Source of the DNA: Oryzias latipes
Taxonomy: Eukaryota > Chordata > Actinopteri > Beloniformes > Adrianichthyidae
Assembly: GCF_002234675.1 (NCBI RefSeq)
Contig: NC_019876.2
Coordinates: 17,801,354-17,865,353, forward strand
Length of the DNA stretch: 64,000 nucleotides
Direction: 5' to 3'
In this document: in pieces, positions 45,601 to 56,907 of the stretch
Layout of the letters: every line of letters starts with the position of its first letter
Position numbering within the stretch: the first letter of the stretch is position 1
The notes under the pieces: generated by a model
The model's input: the letters and a program-made list of their open reading frames with translations, nothing else
Told to the model about the DNA's origin: nothing
Databases searched by the model: none
Translations under genes and position numbers: made by a program

Positions 45601-48600
45601 TACATACATCCATCTTCTTTCACTCATCCTGGAACGGCTTGTGGGGGCAGCATACTAAGCAAAGATGCCCAGACCTCCAGCTCCTCTGGGGGGACCCCAA
45701 GACGTTCCCAGGCCGGCCAAGAGACATCGTCTCTCCAGCATGTCCTGGGTCTTCCCCGGGGGCCTCTGCCCAGAAGGACATGCCCGGAACACCTCTCCAG
45801 GAAAGCGTCCAGGAGGCATCTGGACTAAATGCCTTTCTTTGACCAGTGACTGGTTTATAGAACCTTAATTGGCAAAATTAAAACAATGCTATTGATATTT
45901 AATTTATATATTTGTAACAAACTTTGGTCCTGTGGCTGGATGAGATGCAAGTGAGTATAGGTACTGTAGAAAAGTTTATGCTTCAATTTTGTAGGTGTTT
46001 GTCTAAATATATTCTCACTTCAAGATCAAATAAGAGTTCTTAATTTCACTCATGTTGTTAAGGTAAAGTATGACCATAAACCTCTGAGAAATAAGTACTT
46101 TATGCCTTAGTCACATGCACCCATGGGGGTTGACCCGTAAGGGTGCTGCCGGTTTTAGGTTGTATGACCGTGTCGTAGAGAAGAGTGGCCGCATCTTTAA
46201 GGGAGCGCAGGTGTGTCTTGTAGTTCCCTCACGACCAGCTTAAGGGACGTCGTGAAAATGGAACGTACCATTGCAGTGTTTGTGGTATCATGAAGTACTT
46301 GTAAAGTTAATGTAAGTAACAAGCACTTATGTCGTACAAGTGGTGCTGTTGTACGGTGTCCTTACGCTGCACTTTAGTCATTTGTAATGTGGGAATTCTG
46401 GCTTCTAACTGACTGCGTGCAGATGCTGCTCACACAAGGTGTGCAAAGGTGCTTGTAAGATGCCCGTATAGGATGGCCACACAAACCACCCTCTGATTGT
46501 GTCATTTCCTCATTTCTAACAGTCAGCCTGCAAGCATAGATATGCTTGCAGGCCATCTTTCGCGAGCAGACAGCCCAAATCCATCCATCTGGGCAGTTGT
46601 GACCAAGGCTTTGGCTGAGTTTCTTTCTACATCTCTTACAGAGAGCATCATTTTGGCAATTAAACCACTGAATGAATTCTAACTGAATTGATGGATCAAA
46701 AAGCAGGATGTTGGTTTCAGCTGTAACTAGGTGAAAGCTGGCAACAATTGAAGGCAAAGTAAAATTCAGAGAACAAAATTCCCTTTTTTTCCTTTCTTCA
46801 TTGGCATGAAGCGAGAGGAACAACTGACTCAGTTTCCAAAATTCAAACCCAGCCACACTTGTAACCCCTCTGTCGCTGCCCACTTCTCTTTATTGCTTTT
46901 ACCTCTTAGTCTCTGTAATGCTGCTCTTGAGATCATCCTCTGCAAACTTTGATGCTGCCATCTGCCCTTGTTCTTCCTCCAACCCCGGTGTTAATGTAGA
47001 CAAGAGAAAACGGCTAGAAATTTCAGGAAATTTCCAAGAGAAAGGTCATTGCTGCTGTATCGTCTCTTCTCTATTTACTCTATATTGTCTCTATTTACAG
47101 TTGTATAAATAGAGACAAGGAAGCACATGATGCTTAACCACGGTTCTTTTTATCTTTAGATGAAATGCTTCAGCTTCGCCCACAAGCACTATAGAGGTGT
47201 CTGGGGTTTTTCAAATCCAATTTCTGACCTCTGGAGAATTTTTTATTTTTTTTTCCCATCTGAGGATCTAATCAGCCTTATGTACATGTGCAACAACCCA
47301 CAGAAACACTGCATACATACCACATCACATTTGAGGTCACAACACCCAAACCTTTAGTTTCAACGTGGGACTTCTTCTCATAGAAGGTGGCGCAGCCTGG
47401 CATGATCAGGACTTTATATGGACCTTTGATTAACAACATACCAGTGCAAACAATTTATTGGAACATTTGAAAGATATTACAGGAAATAGTCCAGACAGTG
47501 GCAGCGGGTTATTTTTGGTTAATTGACCACAGTAAAGTAGAAGTAAGCCCTCAAGACTTTGGTGTCTTATTATTAGGCCTACTCTGGTCATCTTTTGATC
47601 TATTTTAAAAGTATTCTCAAGGTTCTTTTAATTATGAAAATTTTGTTTTTAGCCAGAATTTTTTTTAAAAAGTGTTGTTTTCTAAGACAAAATTCCTGCA
47701 GAGTAGAAGGAGTTCATCAGAACTAGGGAGCTTGTGGCCCACTCAGTGTATTTTCTACGGGAAAAAAAACAATTTTTTTCAAACTGCATTTTTTTCATTT
47801 GCTCTGCTTTCAATAAATAAACACTCAAAACGTAACATGTTAAAAACAGTAAAAACACAATTCTTATCAGAGTTGGTCTTTAAGCTTCTTGTGTCCTGAA
47901 AAAGCAAAATACATTTGGCAGCTTTAAAGAATATGTCTTTATTGAAGCAGATTTTGATGCACAGGGCCTCACCTATTAATGTTGGAAGCAGAAATTGAAG
48001 AGGAAGCCAAGAAAAAAAGAAAAACAACAAACAGAAGGATTCAAGATCTTAAAGGGCAAACAAAGAAGAAACCAGTTTGAACTTTTTTCTGACTGATCAT
48101 TTAAATCATGGAATAATTTTCACTTTGCCAACATATTAAAAAGATAAAATATGTTAGAATGTAATGTTTTTTTGTTTAGGAAAAAGCCAGTAAACATAAA
48201 AAAAGCAGCTAAACAACCAAATTTGATAATTATTTATTAAATATCTTATATGTGTGTAACTTTACAAACAACAAAAAAGGTCACCGGAGGTCACAAAATT
48301 CCAAAAAGTGACCTAGGCCACCAACTTCACATCACATGAGCTGTACTTCACTGTCTGCGCAAAAAGCATCTAGACCACACGTCACTGAAGGACCCAGAGT
48401 TGTGTTTACCAAACCGGCTGCCAGCTCTTTGACCACACATGGTTATGCACCAGGCCAACAGGCCGACAATAGCAGCCATGTAGAAGTCTCAATAAATAGA
48501 CGCTTTGATGGAGGGAGTTTCAGAAAGGAGGGGTGAATGCTGGGATACCTGGCGTGTGAGCCGGAGGCGGTGTCGGTGTGTGGAGTAGCTTTGGGCCGGT

Positions 48601-51600
48601 GGAGAGGAGTGGTCTTGATGGAGTGGAGAGTGTTTTTATAGAAGCAGAGGCGTCACCACACTGGAGCCACAGCACACAATGGCAGCAGTCAAACTCAGAG
48701 GCAGAGAAAGTAAACTTACGAGAGTCAGTAGATGAATTAAATTTACTCGTCTTAAATAATCCTGAGAACTCCTCAGGAGCTTGTTAGACTGAACATGCAG
48801 AGATGGATAGATGGGGGGGAAGGTGCCTCTTTGCAGCTCATCATAAGTGAACCTTGTTCTCTGGCTGCACGAGTAACAGTGCCTGAGTGTGCACAGTTTG
48901 TATACAGATTGGTAGCATGGCCAATTTGCATCCTTTCCACTTCTTGGCCTGCTTATTTGTGGGATGCAGACTTAAAGAGTAAACTCAGGAACAGCGATAA
49001 ATCTCAAGAAATATCAGCTTGGGATCATTGCATCTTATTCATTTGTGTTGGACACACATTGTGCATTACCTGATGCAAAAACATATAGACTTAAGGGAAT
49101 GTTTGCTTCTCTGCTAGTCACAAAGGAAGTGTTGTTGTTATTTAGCATGGCATAAACTTTACAAGTGGAAACAGCTAGCTTGGCCTTTTTACAATGCTAA
49201 AAGACATTTCCATAAACACCTTAGGGGCTATTGGCTTTTATCCACATATAATTTAAATAAACCACATACTTAGTTTTTAAACTTTGCAAACTTAGCAAAA
49301 AAAGGGATAAAACTTTGATGTTAGACACTTTTGAGAAGGCAAGAACAAAGCTAGTCATTTCCTTTTATTCTTCTGCTGTGAAAAAGAAAAAAACAGGATT
49401 ATATAATTACAAACTTGGGGAGTGTTTTCTTTTCATTTTTAAGCCCCACTCAAATAAAAATTGAATTTTTTGGTCTTTTTATTGTGCTAGTGTGGCATTT
49501 TATCATGTTAGAGGATAAAAATGTAGAAAGTTAAGTTTAAAATTACATTCTGAATATTTTTTTATTCAAATCAATATGAATCAGGAGCAACTGAAAAAAT
49601 ACAGTTTAAAAAAAGATTATATTTGTTAAATAAAAAATGTAGTGTGTAGGCCGCTGCGCTCCATTCTGATGCCTCCACTTGAAGATGATTAAATCCATGA
49701 ACGACTTTGATTTTCTCGTCTGAGCCGGAATCTGATTCAAAACTGAACGCCTTTACATTTCCAATATTGCTCACCAATTTTGCTGCATCGCTGATGTTAG
49801 TTTTGGGTTGTGAGGTGCTGTAAGCTGGTGGGAAGATGCACATGGATCTGTTTGTCTCCAAGTGGATGCATCAGAATGGAGCAGAGCAGGGAGCTTGTGA
49901 CTTGCCAAACTATCGTCTACGTGCTCCAACAAGCTTTTCCAACAGCATCTTTTCATCTGCTCCTCATTCACAATGATTTGACTAAATAAATACTCAGAAA
50001 AGCAATTTTGAGATTCATTTTATTTATTTATGTCCTCCATCATGAGAAAAACGACACAAAACATGCTAAAAAAACATCAAAAACAAGTTTTATCAGAGTT
50101 GGTCAAAATCGCTAAAATTTAGAAAACTTCTGTGTGACTTTGTTCTCGTTTAATGTAGGATTTTATACAAGTTGTACTTGAACAGTTCTTGGTCTAATGA
50201 TTGACCACCAGCGGGAAAAATGGAAAGAAGAGAGACTTTCCAAAAGTAAGCATAAACTGAGCTTGTTTTGGTTTAAAACAGACAGTGTGGAGAAAAGCAG
50301 ACCAGAGGGTGGCAGGGACACCTGAAGGTCAAGCTTTGAGAAACTCAAATGTAGCTGAGAATCTTACTTTTTCCATCTTAATAGCTGCCAGTTGTCTTTG
50401 GCTTAAGTTTTCCAGACACAGTTCTGGGTCATTGTAACAAAAATTACGTCAATGTGTTTTATTTGGATGTCAGTTCCTCCTTCATGCTACTGTCTGACTC
50501 TACAACAAAGTTCCCCTAAAAAGTTGGTCAGTTTGTAAAAGTCCCAGTTACATGCAGAAAAGACTACAAATTTAGCAGGCTGGATTACCTCAGTGCGTGC
50601 TGCCAGATTTAGAAGAGTAGGTTAGCATGTCAGCTGGGCATACAAAAAGCCATTCAGATGCAAAACACACACACAAAATGTTTGTCTCTTTGCCCCAACA
50701 TGAAGTTGCGATACGCAGCTGAGCTCAGAGGAGCAGGTCCAGACAAACTTAAGCAAGCAGCTCTTCTCTTCTTTTTTTGTTGACTAAGGTACTTCTACTA
50801 TTGCAGGTGGTTTTCTGTTGTTTTTGGCACAAACAGAGTAAAAGGGAATTCAAAGTTTGAAAGACAGAAAACCACAAAACACTGTTTGTGTGTTGCAGAA
50901 ACAAGTAGTTTCAAAAACATGTTTTAGCAATAAAACTTAGCATTCATGTCTAGGTATTTCTGAAATTTTACTTTAAAAAAAATACAACATAAGGCCCTCA
51001 TCAGCTACTTAGTGGCACTTGCTACTAGTGCTACTTTTTGTATGAATTACAGTTTTTCATTCCTTTGTGTTTTCTATTTTTTGCAGCTATCAAAGCTTTA
51101 TTTATTCAATTCAGGGTCTCTGTGCTGTTTATTTCAAATTAACTGAATATTCTGACACAATGGCAATATATGATTTTTATATATTTTTTTTAACAAGAAT
51201 GACTCCTTGTTAAAAATTGAAGTACTTTATGAGATTGTTAAAATTATTTAGGATCTGTCACTGTTAGGCATTTTGTTGGAAATTTTCTACAACTGTTTAT
51301 TTCCCTTTTACATAATTAATAACTGACTTTCATAGAAAAGTTAAATTTAAGCAAATTGCAAATGGCATGTTAGTGTATTTTCAAAATAATTTAAAAATTA
51401 AAGACTATACAAAAATATAACCTTAAATAATAAAAACTGAACAATAAAATGTCATGAAATGGCAACTATTAATGACAAAAGACATTCAAGCAATTCAAAA
51501 GTTTTTTTAAGCACGTTTTAAGGACAATTAGTAAATATAAATATGAAAAAATCCCTCTCCCCAAAATAAACAATTAACTTTTAGTAGCTTTTAGTGATTT

Positions 51601-54600
51601 CATATATGATTTCTTATCTGTTGACAAGACATAAACTGGGCTTTCTGTTATAGTAGTATAGAAAATATATATATATATATGTGTGTAATCCTTTTTGAAT
51701 TCATTTTTCAGAAAATTCACTGTTTTCTTTTTTTCTCTCTCTCAGGGGTGGCTGCAGCAATATGGTTACCTGCCCCCTGGTGATGTCCGAGCTCAGGCCA
51801 TCCGCTCACCCAAGTCCATAGAAAAAGCAATAGCCTCCATGCAGAGGTTTTATGGACTGACTGTCACCGGCACCATAGACACAGAGACATTAGAGTGAGT
51901 TCTCTCTGGCAATCATTCATTAAATACCACAACATGTTAGAATTTTTTTTTGTAACCCTTAAGGCTTCTTTTTATTTTTTCTAGTGTTAACTGCCGCTTG
52001 TCCGCCACCTACAGTTGGTAGAGTCTTTGTGCAAAATATTGATGTGGTGCAAATCTCGTGAATCTTACTCCAGGCTTTTTCTTTCACAGCTTTATTCCAT
52101 ATATGAAAGACTTGGTGTCATATTATTCTGGCTGTGCACAAACCGCGATTAGTAATTTTTTCCTTCATGATTAAACTTCAAACGGTTGGCACTTCCCTTG
52201 TGTTTAAAGGGACGCCACCTAAACATCACAACCAAATTCGAGTGATTGTTAAACGTTTGACCTGGTTTAACTTTCAATGCACATTCTGTACGTAAGCCCG
52301 AAAACTGTCGTAGAAACTTACGAGAACGTGGAAACCTGAGAAGCATGTTCACTTGTGTTCCCATGTTCACATAGACTTTCATTTGAAGTGGTCACTTGAA
52401 CGTGCAATGAAGAGGTGAACATACAGTAGCTTTAAACTAATCAAAGCTTTTTTGGAAGGATTTTACCTTACTCAATTGAGTTTTGTAATGTTTTTGTTGA
52501 AAATAGAGATTTACAATACCAATACTTCCCTGTAAATACAGCCAGTGTTTTAAAAAGTGTACGGTGGTAAATAAGTAAATGATTCTCTTTTTTTCCAGAG
52601 CCATGAAGCGCCCTCGTTGTGGAGTCGTAGATAAATTCGGCCCAGAGTTGAAAACCAGCTTGAGGAGGAAGAGATACGCAAGGCAGGGTCTGAAGTGGGA
52701 GAAGTCTGAGGTGACCTTCAGGTCAGAAAACACTTTAAAATGTTCTCTCAGACAACATTTATACCCTCCCTTGCTCGTTTCTTTTTATTTTATGATCCTA
52801 AATTCTATCTTCTTCCCTTCTCCCCGCAGCATAGAGAACTTCACCCCCAAAGTGGGGGAAAGAGCCACATCTGAAGCCATTCGAAAGGCTTTCAAGGCGT
52901 GGGAGAGTGTTATCCCACTCACCTTCCGTGAGATCCCCTTCAGCCACATCCGAGGCAAAGTCGACAAGTACGCGGACATCATGTTGTCCTTCGCTGAAGG
53001 CTTCCACGGCGACAGCACGCCATTTGACGGCGAGGGTGGCTTTCTGGCACACGCTTACTTTCCAGGCGTCGGTATTGGGGGAGACACTCACTTTGACCTC
53101 GCAGAGCCGTGGACAACAGGGACCACGGACCAGGGAGGTAAATAGGAGACAGAACCAAAGGAGGACAACGGAGCTGTAATTGTTTTAGTAATGTTTTATT
53201 GTTTTGTTTTCTTTTGTGTGAAGGAAATGATGTTTTCCTGGTAGCGGTCCATGAGCTGGGTCATGCTTTGGGTCTGGAGCACTCGAATGACCCTTCCGCC
53301 ATCATGGCCCCTTTCTATCAGTGGTTTGAGACAGAAAACTTCCAGCTTCCAGATGATGACCGAAGAGGCATCCAGGCTATTTATGGTGAGTTGATTCAAT
53401 TCAATTCAATTCAATTTTATTTGTATAGCCCAAAATCACAACAACAGTCGTCTCGATGGGCTTCGAAGTAAAACATGAAATCAGAAGGATCACGAATACA
53501 AAGAGTTCAATAGAAAAATACTAAAATGAACTAACAAACTGACTAAGCTATACTGGCATCCCTGCCCTTAGACCCCCCTTCGCGGTAAGGAAAAACTCCC
53601 AAAAAAAACGGATTCCGGAAAAAACGAAGAAACCTCAGGGGTGCCCACATGAAGGAGGGATCCTCCCCCAGGACGGACAGGCGATTTACCAGAACTCTTA
53701 GAGAAGAATTAACTTATCTAAATCTACAACTACATATATAAAAGTCCAGCAGACGAGCTTCATCCAGCCGTGGTTGTGGGGACAGTCAAAGGCGCGAGTC
53801 GAGCCGGAGACAGGAACCACAGCCAGGTGTAGGAGCAGGAGCAGAGACGAGGTACTCGGTCAGGAACAGAGCAGAGATTCAAAATAGGAGTTAACCAAGC
53901 TATAAGACTCAATGTTGATACGGTCACTATGACTTATGCCTTAAAAGGAAATTCAAATGACAGCTAAGAAAGACCTTTTTTTTTTTTGCTATAAAAAGAT
54001 TTATTTCCTCTTTTTCTGCTTATGCCACAGTATATGACACACATGGTGGTTCAGAAGTGTGGTTTGTGGTCCTCCTTCATAGGAACCCTTTTTCCCTGAC
54101 TTTGACAAAATCTCTCCTAACAGGATCAAAGTCAGGGGTGCCCCCTCCTCCTCCTCCCCCCCGGCCCACTAAGCCATCAAAGCCTGACAAGCCTGACCAC
54201 GGCCCGGACATATGTGATGGACACTTTGACACCATCGCAGTCCTCAGAGGGGAGAAGTTTGTTTTTAAGGTACAGAACCCACAGCTTCCCTCTTTATCCA
54301 TTGAGGTTTTAATGTTGACCAACTCTTTGGTTGATTGGAATCAAAAAACACAAGGATGAAGAAGTAACATTTCTAGTTTTGTGAGAGGAAATCTAATTAA
54401 CAAGCCTTCCATTCATAAATAAAGTCAAACTTCTCACATTGGGCTTGCAGGACAAGTGGTTTTGGCGAGTTCGGAATAACAAAGTGCTGCCAAACTATCC
54501 CATGCCTATTGGTCACTTCTGGAAAGGTCTTCCTTCGAACATTGACGCAGCCTACGAGAGGACTGATGGGAAATTTGTCTTCTTTAAGGGTAAATTCAAT

Positions 54601-56907
54601 TTGGATTCAGAGTTAAGGCAGGTAAAGCTTTTTTAATCTGTAACATTTCTGTTTTCTTTCCATTTTGTTATGCAGGTGACAAATATTGGGTTTTTAGTGA
54701 GTCTACCTTGGAGAAGGATTATCCAAAGAATCTGGGAGATTTGGGCACCGGCCTTCCAAAAGACAGGATTGATGCTGCTCTCCTTTACACACATACAGGA
54801 CAGACATTCTTCTTTAAAGGATCCCAGTAAGTTTTTCTTCCGATCTACAAGATTGACAGGTGACAAATAGTTCATTTTTTCCCCTTGATATGTTTAAAAC
54901 TTTCCAAAACCTTTCAAAGAATAACAAACATTTATGGAGGGTTTTAATTTAGCAGAGTTGAAGGGCAGCTTTCTGGTAACCTACATTTCATCTCATGCTC
55001 AGTTTGACTCATTCTGATTGGCATTCAGTTCAGATGTTATGTTTTTACTTTATTGGTTCAAAATTGGTTTAAAAAAAATGAAGATTGGAGGTGTAAGCCA
55101 TGCTATGCTGTAGACAAACCAGCTATATGTTTTGCCTCTTTATTGTAAAAATGTTAAACTCCACATTAAAGCCCAGCTGTATGCTTTAAGTTAAAAACAT
55201 TTTTAAATGTGTTGCTGGTTGTTGCTGTTTTTACTGCAACTAAAACAAAGTTTTGGTTGAAGTATTATGGAGTTTAAACCAGCTGTTCTATCTTGATGTA
55301 TGATGTGTAAACACATGACCACAGAGGAGGTTTGCATTCCAGAAAATATAGTTTCAATCAAAGCACAAACAACTTGTTGAGTTTCTATTGTTTTTTTGTT
55401 TACCGCAGACGCCCATTTGTGGTTTTAACTGCCTGCATTCTGCACGCAGAGGAAGTAGAATTTCTTTAATGCAATATGCATTTTTGCCCCTAGATATCAC
55501 TATTTTCAATATAGCAATCCTTTTAATACATTTAAACATACAAGAAATACCTGTTAATGTCCTAAACACAGCAATCAATTAGGGTTTTTTTTACTCAGAG
55601 GATAATTTCTCTAAAGAAATTCTTCTAGTCTGTAAGATTTGTTTTTCTTTTCATGCAGATACTTTCGCTATAACGAGAAAACGCGCAGAGTGGACAGAGA
55701 CTATCCAAAGTCCATCAACACATGGACTGGAGCACCAGATAACATTGAAGCCGTCATCATGAGCGAAGATGGATGTGAGTTTTTCTTCCAATAAAATTTT
55801 GGGTGTTTGATGAGTTATTTGTGTAAAGAATTACAAGAAGGAAAAGCTGTGCCTCTCCTTTTACATCAATTTCTTTTACATCAATTTCAAGGAAAAAAAC
55901 AAATCAACAACAAATATCTATACAATAGTAGATTAAAGACCCGCTCCACTGAAAACTGTGTTTAGTTTAACATGTTTTTTTAGCATTTATCTGATGATGA
56001 AGGACATATATAAAGAAAATTAAGCACAAAATTGGATTTCTGAGTATTTCTTTATTAAATTGCTTGTAAATCAGGAGCAGATGGAAAAAAAATGTTGCTT
56101 GTTATGTAGGAAATATACTGGGCGGACCGCGAGCTCTGCACCGCTCCATTCTGATGCATCCACTTGCAGACGACTAGATCCATGTACGTCTTCATGTTCC
56201 TCATCTGAGCTAGTATCTGGTTCAAAACTGTATGGCTGAAAAACTCCAATATTGCTTGCCATTTTTGTTACACCATTAATGTTAGGTTGAGGGTGTGAGA
56301 GGCCGTAAGCTAGTGGGAGAGCATGTAAACAGATGGATGATGGGAAGTAGGGACGGGCTTACTCAACAGTGCCGTCCACAACTCAGAGGCAAATTTCTAA
56401 TAAACAGCTGCCGCTCTGCAGAAACTATGTCCTAGAAAATGACACAGTTTTTTAAATTTTGGCTAAAAACGGCATAATCATAATTAAAACATCACTGGGA
56501 ACGCTTTTTATAATAGATCAAAGGATGATCCGAGTGGATCTTTATGATTACGAAAAAAGTAAAACAATCCTCCTAGCTAAGATGTGGTCTCTTTTCTTTT
56601 TTCAGCCTACACTTACTTCTACAAAGACAATAAATACTGGAAGTTCAACAACCAGCACATGAAGGTGGAGCCTGGCTACCCCAAGTCAGTGCTCCGCGAG
56701 TGGATGGGCTGTGAAAACGAGGAGCCAAAAAAGGGTCGGAACGATGCCACAGACAGATCAGGAGGCGCCGGGGCCGTGGCTGTCGTGATCCCTCTCATCC
56801 TACTCGTACTGGTACTGGTCACGCTGGGAGCACTTTTGTTCTTCAGGAAGTACGGCATGCCACGCCGCCTCCTCTACTGTAAGAGATCGCTGCTGGATAA
56901 GGTGTAG
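39606..56907 (+). CDS. mmp14: Matrix metalloproteinase 14 (MT1-MMP), membrane-anchored
   Basis: Exons: 39606-39683, 51746-51894, 52599-52721, 52830-53137, 53224-53395, 54124-54269, 54451-54599, 54676-54836, 55659-55774, 56606-56907. They sum to 1,704 nt in frame (567 aa; human MMP14 is 582). Order: signal peptide, propeptide with cysteine switch PRCGV (Cys83), furin site RRKR (98-101), catalytic domain with the MT-loop region (IPFSHIRGK), zinc motif [11 protein letters not shown] (229-239) and Met-turn Met247. A proline-rich hinge follows, then a four-bladed hemopexin domain closed by Cys307-Cys503, a membrane helix (about 524-547) and a 20-residue tail. The tail [12 protein letters not shown] matches the MMP14 endocytosis and palmitoylation motif. 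MT1-MMP degrades pericellular collagen and activates pro-MMP2 (established). I cannot tell the mmp14a and mmp14b paralogues apart. Confidence 0.97.
42275..42680 (+). mobile_element. Degenerate RTE-like LINE reverse-transcriptase C-terminal fragment
   Basis: The plus strand in shifting frames reads as the conserved end of a fish LINE pol: words for [55 protein letters not shown] and [17 protein letters not shown]. Stops and frameshifts are frequent. Confidence 0.65.
43366..43693. mobile_element. Candidate solo LTR (328 bp)
   Basis: The segment starts TGTACCGACCGACG and ends GGACGTTACA (TG...CA) and is flanked by ATAC on both sides (43362-43365 and 43694-43697). It contains a TATA-like AATATAAAG (about 43521). 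GC content exceeds that of the surroundings. No internal retroviral region adjoins it. The flank match is only 4 bp, so chance is possible. Confidence 0.45.
44800..44925 (+). mobile_element. LINE 3'-end fragment (RTE-like)
   Basis: Words GACTGGCGACCTGTCCAGGG and GGATTAGAAGATGAATGA are the widely shared 3' end of a fish LINE family, followed by an A-rich tail at 44926-44940. It is a short relic. Confidence 0.65.
45570..45830 (-). mobile_element. LINE C-terminal fragment (RTE/Rex3-like) with (CATA/CATC)n tail
   Basis: The minus strand reads as a Pro/Arg/Gly-rich end of a LINE pol, including words resembling [15 protein letters not shown] and LGVPPEELE-type remnants. The plus-strand side starts with CATC/CATA repeats (45586-45612) that would be its 3' tail. 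It is degenerate. Plus-strand ORFs here are antisense shadows. Confidence 0.55.
46090..46930. other. Unclassified repeat-like region with a 169-codon ORF
   Basis: GC content and dinucleotide use differ from the surroundings. A minus-strand ORF (46883-46374) shows no domain I recognise. A perfect 13-bp palindrome lies inside (46526-46553). It may be a decayed DNA transposon. No clear termini were found. Confidence 0.3.
47572..47883 (+). mobile_element. Repeat family C, copy 3 (short)
   Basis: Begins near GGCCTACTCTGGTCATCTTT and ends ATCAGAGTTGGTCTTTAAG, imperfectly inverted. It keeps GAGCTTGTGGCCCACTCAGT, matching the remnant ORF end, but lacks its N-terminal half. Confidence 0.65.
49490..50105. 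mobile_element. Repeat family C, copy 4, fold-back (head-to-head) arrangement
   Basis: The left half (49490-49850) is in reverse orientation and encodes on the minus strand [20 protein letters not shown] and [12 protein letters not shown]. The right half (from about 49848) is in forward orientation and encodes [11 protein letters not shown] and the downstream part. Both halves carry the same remnant-ORF segment in opposite directions, so this copy is an inverted dimer or rearranged element. Confidence 0.65.
51664..51690. repeat. (AT)n/(GT)n microsatellite
   Basis: A short run of AT units continuing into GTGTGT, just before the mmp14 exon 2 acceptor region. Confidence 0.85.
52080..52425. repeat. 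Possible interspersed repeat in mmp14 intron 2
   Basis: CpG-containing, with words such as GTTAAACGTTTGACC and CATGTTCACATAGACTTTCA, which recall a common fish dispersed repeat. The composition is distinct from the intron. No termini were resolved. Confidence 0.3.
53397..53990 (-). mobile_element. LINE-type 3' fragment with (TTGAA)n tail in mmp14 intron 5
   Basis: It starts with five ATTCA-type units followed by TTTTATTTGTATAGCCC, the reverse of a common fish non-LTR retrotransposon 3' end with a (TTGAA)n-type tail. It continues to about 53890 with GC-rich unique words. It inserted just after the donor of exon 5 (ends 53395). No ORF. Confidence 0.6.
55933..56544 (-). mobile_element. Repeat family C, copy 5 (best remnant ORF)
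   Basis: Ends TTAAAGACCCGCTCCACTG and CCGAGTGGATCTTTA are imperfect inverted repeats. The minus strand encodes, from 56262, [20 protein letters not shown] followed by [20 protein letters not shown] and a short continuation. The start resembles the N-terminus of fish 'P2X7-like' proteins (I..PYSFEP.SSDEE, then ..S.W). It lies in mmp14 intron 9. Confidence 0.7.

Larger units (their letters stand above)
39684..51745 (+). other. mmp14: mmp14 intron 1 (12.1 kb)
   Basis: Donor GTAAGG at 39684 and acceptor CTCTCTCAG at 51737-51745. It contains LINE fragments (42275-42680, 44800-44920, 45590-45830), a candidate solo LTR (43366-43693), two repeat-family C copies (47572-47883, 49490-50105), and a 13-bp palindrome (46526-46553). 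I saw no internal gene. The remaining unique sequence could hold enhancers, as first introns often do. Confidence 0.8.

Noticed and set aside
45568-45868. Three overlapping plus-strand frames of about 70-86 codons
   Set aside because: They run antisense to a degenerate LINE pol fragment.
46374-46883. 169-codon minus-strand ORF as a possible gene
   Set aside because: No recognisable domain, splice signals or context. Kept only as part of an unclassified region.
52785-53091. Minus-strand frames over mmp14 exon 4
   Set aside because: Shadows of the catalytic-domain exon, which has clear MMP motifs on the plus strand.
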